In this document: positions 60,117 through 64,000 of the stretch, piece after piece
How the letters are laid out: every line of letters starts with the position of its first letter
How positions within the stretch are numbered: position 1 is the stretch's first letter
Assembly: GCA_039026235.1 (NCBI GenBank)
Contig: JBCCMQ010000005.1
Location: 62,001-126,000 of the forward strand
Length of the DNA: 64,000 bases
From: JBCCMQ01 sp039026235
GTDB taxonomy: Bacteria > Pseudomonadota > Alphaproteobacteria > Rhodobacterales > Rhodobacteraceae
Direction of reading: 5' to 3'
Translations under genes and position numbers: made by a program
Notes under the pieces: generated by a model
The model's database searches: none
The model's input: only the letters and a program-made list of their open reading frames with translations
Told to the model about the DNA's origin: nothing

Positions 60117-61871
60117 ATGTCTGAAGTTCTGGCAACGTTAAAGGCCGCCTGGCCGGTCCTGAAGAAGGCCATCGCTAGTGGCCAGATTGTCCGCCCACAA
60201 TGCACGCTGGTGGATCCTGACCCGGACATCGCCAGTTTCTATGATGTCGAAATCCCGATGCGCGAAGGTTTTTCGCTGACTGCCAACATCTTTCGTTCCC
60301 GCAAACGGGACGCCGCTGGCGAGCCTTCCCCGGTCGTCATGTGCGCCCATCCCTATGACAATCACATTACGCCGGCCCTGAAGAAGACACCTCTTGGTGG
60401 ACCACCACAACAGTACCGCCTACTGAAGCAATCCGGCGGTATTCCGTCATTCTCGACACTGACGAGCTGGGAATCTCCCGATCCGAATTTCTGGGTTCCG
60501 GCGGGCTATACGCTGATCAACGTCAATCTTCCGGGATTTGCCAACAGTGGCGGCCCGGCTTCAATCATGTCGCGCCATCAGGGGCAGTGCTACCGCGAGG
60601 CCATCGCATGGGCAGGTGATCAGGAATGGAGCACGGGACGGGTTGGTCTTTGCGGAGTTAGTTTTCTATGCATCAGCCAGTATCTGGCGGCGGCGGCACC
60701 CGATGGCGAAGCCGTGCCCGACGCCCTAAAATGCATCATCCCTTGGGAAGGCGTGTCCGACCTTTATCAAGACCTCGCCTGTCGCGGCGGTGTCGCCGAC
60801 ACCGGGTTTCTGAATTTCTGGTGGCATACGGAAGTGAAAGAGCCGCTCAACAACACATTGCCAGACTATCTTGAAACGGAAGAGGCGATACCACCCGATA
60901 TCCTGAACCTGCATCCATTTTACGACGACTACTGGAAGGCGAAGGCGCCGCCGCTTCAGCACATAACCGTGCCTATGCTTCTGTGTGCATCCTTCTCAGA
61001 TCATGAATTGCACACCTTTGGATCGTTCCGCGCCTATGAACGGGCGGCATCGGCCCAGAAGTGGCTCTATACCCACCGTAGCGGCAAGTGGACCGAGTTT
61101 TACAAGCCCGAAGTCTCGGCGCTCCAGAAAGATTTCATGGATCACTTTCTGAAAAGTCGGGACACCGGGTTCGCAGCGCTGGCACCGGTGAGAATTGAGG
61201 TCCGCGAAAGTCGCGATCAGATCAAGGATGTGCGTTGGGAACATACCTGGCCGCCAGAGCCAGCCGAGGTGAGCGCACTTTATCTTCGCGCAGACAAAGG
61301 GTTGGCTTCGGAGACCGTCGAAGAACCTGGCGCCGTTGTCTACGATGCCGTCAAGGGTCAAGCCGTCTTTGAGTACGTCTTTGACCGGAATACCGAGGTG
61401 ACCGGATACATGAAACTCAAGCTCTGGGTCGAAGCCCGTGCATTCCGCGACAGCGATGTTGCGCCCGACGATCTGGTACTTTGCTGCTTTGTTGACAAGC
61501 GCGACCGTTCGGGGAACTCGGTGCGCTTTTTCGGGGCTGTGGGGCAGGACCAGGACATGGTCAGCCGCGGCTATGGGCGTGCCTCTCGCCGGGCCCTAAA
61601 CGCCACACTCACAACACCCCTTCACCCAGTCCCGCTCGGAACCCAGAACGAACCGCTTGGCCAGGGCGAGGTCGTCCCGCTTGAGATCGCGTTCTGCCCA
61701 AGCAGCACATTCTATGCAGCGGGCGAAGGCATTCGGCTGATCGTGTCGCCCTTTGATGTCGTGTCGGCACCGATTTTCAAGAAAGACACCAGCGCAAATC
61801 GCGGGCAACACGTTCTACATTTTGGCGGGCGCTACGACTCTCACCTTCTGGTGCCGCAGATCCCGCGCTGA
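60117..61871 (+). CDS. CocE/NonD-family alpha/beta hydrolase
   Basis: A 584-residue serine hydrolase of the Xaa-Pro dipeptidyl-peptidase/cocaine-esterase superfamily. The nucleophile is S182 in GLCGVSFLC, and candidates for Asp and His lie in FSDHE and the THRSGKWTEF region. The C-terminal 200 residues form the jelly-roll domain (FEYVFDRNTEVTGYMKLKLWVEA). The ATG at 60117 after AAGGTCC is preferred over an upstream GTG. No signal peptide, so cytoplasmic. It is separated by 164 bases from the mocDE-panB group and may cleave an ester or amide substrate. Confidence 0.85.
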   Translation: MSEVLATLKAAWPVLKKAIASGQIVRPQCTLVDPDPDIASFYDVEIPMREGFSLTANIFRSRKRDAAGEPSPVVMCAHPYDNHITPALKKTPLGGPPQQYRLLKQSGGIPSFSTLTSWESPDPNFWVPAGYTLINVNLPGFANSGGPASIMSRHQGQCYREAIAWAGDQEWSTGRVGLCGVSFLCISQYLAAAAPDGEAVPDALKCIIPWEGVSDLYQDLACRGGVADTGFLNFWWHTEVKEPLNNTLPDYLETEEAIPPDILNLHPFYDDYWKAKAPPLQHITVPMLLCASFSDHELHTFGSFRAYERAASAQKWLYTHRSGKWTEFYKPEVSALQKDFMDHFLKSRDTGFAALAPVRIEVRESRDQIKDVRWEHTWPPEPAEVSALYLRADKGLASETVEEPGAVVYDAVKGQAVFEYVFDRNTEVTGYMKLKLWVEARAFRDSDVAPDDLVLCCFVDKRDRSGNSVRFFGAVGQDQDMVSRGYGRASRRALNATLTTPLHPVPLGTQNEPLGQGEVVPLEIAFCPSSTFYAAGEGIRLIVSPFDVVSAPIFKKDTSANRGQHVLHFGGRYDSHLLVPQIPR

Positions 61872-61950
61872 CGTTTTGGGACGTTCAGGGCGGTTATGTC
61901 TCGGTGGCTTGCCCGCGATCATGTCCTCAACCGTCCTGGTTGGCGCGGAC

Positions 61951-62487
61951 CTAGCCGGTACCCTTGGCATCGCCGGGCGCCCCGTCCAATTCATCCACCG
62001 GCACAAAACCATTTTCGGTCTTAAGGCGATGGGTGATCCGATTGGCTTGACCGAGTGTCTGTTCCACAAAACACCCCCGCCGCGCGGCGTCGACAAGAGC
62101 TAGCTGCCGTGAAAGATCGTCGGGACTGTCAAGGAAGATATCCATGTCGAAACTCTTGGGAGCAGTCTCATAGATACGGCCCTTCGGTGTCCATTGCCAC
62201 CGCACGGTCGTGTCCACGCGCAGGTCATCGATCTTGACGTCCATGCGTTTTGCGAAGGCCCTAAGTTGGGTCATAATGCACCCCGTCAGGCCGCCGACAA
62301 AAAGGGCAAGCGGGGGCGGGGCCGTTGCGTCGCCGCCGTGAAACGGGCCTTCGTCGGTGGCCATCGTGAACTTTTCCTCAAACGGTTCGACCATGCGCAC
62401 GTCCAGATCGTTGCGCATCTTGCCGACGGCCTGGCCGCTGCAAGAAAAGGTCACAACCAGCGGGTCTTTGGGTTGGTTTACGGACAT
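61951..62487 (-). CDS. OsmC-family protein
   Basis: A 178-residue single-domain OsmC protein. It has the helix segment GGLTGCIMTQLRAFAKRM with one Cys and the C-terminal DAARRGCFVEQTLG with the other, the two-cysteine arrangement of OsmC/Ohr hydroperoxide reductases, and the DGGDATAPPPLALF-like loop before the first. Its gene overlaps the BKACE gene end, so they are expressed together. The operon at the left end also has an OsmC-type gene in a catabolic operon, a curious parallel. Confidence 0.87.
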   Translation of the reverse strand: MSVNQPKDPLVVTFSCSGQAVGKMRNDLDVRMVEPFEEKFTMATDEGPFHGGDATAPPPLALFVGGLTGCIMTQLRAFAKRMDVKIDDLRVDTTVRWQWTPKGRIYETAPKSFDMDIFLDSPDDLSRQLALVDAARRGCFVEQTLGQANRITHRLKTENGFVPVDELDGAPGDAKGTG

Positions 62488-63416
62488 CAGAATTTCACCC
62501 TGTCAGATCCTTTAAGGTCCAGAATTTCGCGCGCTTCATCCGGTGTCGCGATCTTGTTGCCCTGCTCTTCCAGGACGCGTTTGATCTTGGTCACCTGTTC
62601 GGCATTGCTTTCGGCAAGCCGGCCCCGGGCGATGTAGAGTGAATCCTCAAGCCCAACGCGCACATGCCCGCCCATCTGTGCCGCCACCGCGGCAAGACGC
62701 ATCTGCTGTGCACCGGCACCGATTACCGACCATTCGTACTGATCGCCAAAGAGCTTGTCCGCCGTCTTTTTCATAAACACGAGATTCTCGATTTCGGCGG
62801 AAATCCCGCCCAGAATGCCCATGACGAACTGCAAGAAGATGGGCGCTTTGAACATGCCCTGGTCCAGACAGAACTTCAGATTGTAAAGGTGCCCGACGTC
62901 ATAGCATTCATGTTCGAATTTCACCGAATGATCAGGTCCGCCAAGCGCATCGGCAACCATGCGAATGTCAGCAAAGGTGTTGCGGAATATGTTCCCTTCG
63001 CTAGCGCGGATATAGCCTTCTTCCCAATCCTCTTTCCATTCAGAATAGCGCTCGGCCAGCGGGTGAATTGCAAAGTTCATAGAGCCCATGTTCAGGCTGC
63101 ACATCTCGGGACTGAACTGCCGAGCCGCCGGAATGCGCTCTTCCACGGTCATCAATGGATTGCCGCCGGTCGAGATATTTACGATTGCGTTTGTGTTCTG
63201 CTTGATGCGCGGGAGGAACAGATCGAAGTGTTTTGGATCGACGGACGGAGCGCCATTTGAAGGGTTTCGGGCGTGCAGGTGCAGGATGGTTGCGCCCGCC
63301 TGGGCAGCGGCGATCGCCTGCTCGGCGATCGTATCCGGTGTGACCGGCAAGGCATCTGACATCGTCGGGGTATGAATGGCGCCTGTGATGGCGCAACTGA
63401 CAATCGTTTTTCCCAT
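62487..63416 (-). CDS. BKACE-family beta-keto acid cleavage enzyme
   Basis: A 309-residue enzyme of the BKACE (3-keto-5-aminohexanoate cleavage, DUF849) family: it condenses a beta-keto acid with acetyl-CoA to give acetoacetate and a new CoA ester. The metal motif HLHAR is at about 46-50, with STGG (NISTGGNP) and a GGHVRVGLEDSLYI segment near residue 250. It is coupled to the OsmC gene after it and the cyclase gene before it (TAATG overlap). The substrate of the family varies and cannot be read here. Confidence 0.9.
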   Translation of the reverse strand: MGKTIVSCAITGAIHTPTMSDALPVTPDTIAEQAIAAAQAGATILHLHARNPSNGAPSVDPKHFDLFLPRIKQNTNAIVNISTGGNPLMTVEERIPAARQFSPEMCSLNMGSMNFAIHPLAERYSEWKEDWEEGYIRASEGNIFRNTFADIRMVADALGGPDHSVKFEHECYDVGHLYNLKFCLDQGMFKAPIFLQFVMGILGGISAEIENLVFMKKTADKLFGDQYEWSVIGAGAQQMRLAAVAAQMGGHVRVGLEDSLYIARGRLAESNAEQVTKIKRVLEEQGNKIATPDEAREILDLKGSDRVKF

Positions 63417-64000
63417 TAATCCTCCTCATCGATGATCGCCACCGCCCGTGTGAACCCGGCTGACGCAGCTTTGATCTTGAACGGGAAACAGGACACGGTG
63501 AAACCGTGATCGGGAAGCTGATCCAGATTGGCCAGTTTCTCGATATGACAGTACCCGATCTCCATGCTGGCTCTGTGGCCTTCCCAGATGATTGCGGCAT
63601 CTCCGTCCCGCGCGAACCGTTCCGCCGTGACGGAAAAGGGTGCGTCCCAGCTCCAAGCATCCGTTCCTGTCAGCCGGACACCCTGACGCAACAGGTGCAG
63701 CGTCGCTTCGCGACCCATGCCGCATCCCTTGGAAAGGTATTCTGGTGATCCATACCGGTCTCCCGCTGATGTGTTCACCAGTACAATATCCAGAGGCCTC
63801 AGGCTGTGGCCGATGCGCCGAAGTTCATCGTCGATATCGTCGGGGGTGACGATGTAGCCGTCGTCCATGTGCCGAAAGTCGAGCTTTACCCCTGGCGAAA
63901 AACACCATTCTAGCGGTACCTCGTCTATGGTGAGGGCCCTCTTGCCACCATCCATTGTCGAATAATGATGGTAGGGCGCATCAAGGTGCGTTCCGTTGTG
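63416..64000 (-). CDS. Cyclase/kynurenine-formamidase-like metal hydrolase (cut by window edge)
   Basis: The frame continues without a stop to the last base, so the 5' end lies outside the window. The first visible residues are HNGTHLDAPYHHYS, the H-x-GTH-x-DAP-x-H metal-binding signature of the cyclase family, so the ATG at 63955 is internal. About 194 residues are visible, including GMGREATLHLL and GVRLTGTDAWSWD. Family members hydrolyse amides or lactones (isatin, formylkynurenine). Overlap with the BKACE gene (TAATG) suggests a hydrolase-then-cleavage pathway. Confidence 0.87.
   Translation of the reverse strand, partial: HNGTHLDAPYHHYSTMDGGKRALTIDEVPLEWCFSPGVKLDFRHMDDGYIVTPDDIDDELRRIGHSLRPLDIVLVNTSAGDRYGSPEYLSKGCGMGREATLHLLRQGVRLTGTDAWSWDAPFSVTAERFARDGDAAIIWEGHRASMEIGYCHIEKLANLDQLPDHGFTVSCFPFKIKAASAGFTRAVAIIDEED

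Overview
The window looks like chromosomal DNA of a marine-type alphaproteobacterium, most likely Rhodobacteraceae (Roseobacter group). The grounds are high GC with GC-rich third positions, a TAXI-type TRAP transporter, a polyol operon with the gene order of the Rhodobacter sphaeroides smo operon, an iron-box-like TGA-N9-TCA palindrome, and tightly overlapping operons (ATGA, TAATG, TGATG junctions). No rRNA, tRNA, CRISPR array, insertion sequence or phage gene was recognised.

Layout. (1) 1-10287, plus strand: a catabolic/transport operon cut by the left edge. It holds an aldehyde dehydrogenase tail, two short-chain dehydrogenases of the 3-alpha-HSD/coniferyl-alcohol type, a flotillin, a second aldehyde dehydrogenase, a double-domain OsmC protein, an alkyl-sulfatase-like metallo-beta-lactamase, and a fused TRAP permease with its TAXI binding protein. 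(2) 10591-13391: a ferric-iron ABC binding protein and a convergent two-domain permease sharing one bidirectional terminator; no ATPase is present. (3) 13553-45419: a large type VI secretion (T6SS) locus in four blocks of alternating strand. (4) 45661-46674: a DUF2218-SIP flavin reductase. (5) 46691-54215, minus strand: a smo-type sorbitol/mannitol ABC operon with its LacI regulator and operator. (6) 54568-64000: a second carbohydrate or acid catabolic region with an isomerase-like TIM barrel, a beta-hydroxyacid dehydrogenase, a second LacI regulator with paired operators, a MocD/MocE-like oxygenase-ferredoxin pair, a PanB-like aldolase, a CocE-type hydrolase, OsmC, BKACE and a cyclase cut by the right edge.

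The T6SS has tssA, B, C, D (hcp), E, F, G, H (clpV), I (vgrG), K, L and M, plus the phosphorylation switch tagH-ppkA-pppA-tagF. I see no TssJ lipoprotein and no PAAR gene. Embedded in the locus, between clpV and ppkA, is an envelope module not usual for T6SS: a membrane-anchored M23 plus lytic-transglycosylase hydrolase, a DUF1036 protein, a small secreted protein, an ExbB-like protein (probably started at CTG), two ExbD-like proteins and a TonB-like protein. The C-terminal ~210 residues of the TonB-like protein are recognisably homologous to the C-terminal ~210 residues of the neighbouring kinase PpkA. This shared periplasmic domain ties the proton-driven module to the T6SS kinase and is the strongest candidate for an undescribed system here.

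Both LacI regulators have good operator candidates in the sequence: a 24-bp perfect palindrome in front of the smo operon, and two TGATAG-N3-CTATCA sites 42 bp apart between the second LacI gene and the mocD-like gene. Several starts were moved from the longest reading frame to codons supported by overlaps or ribosome-binding sites; TTG starts are likely for vgrG, tssG and the small secreted protein.
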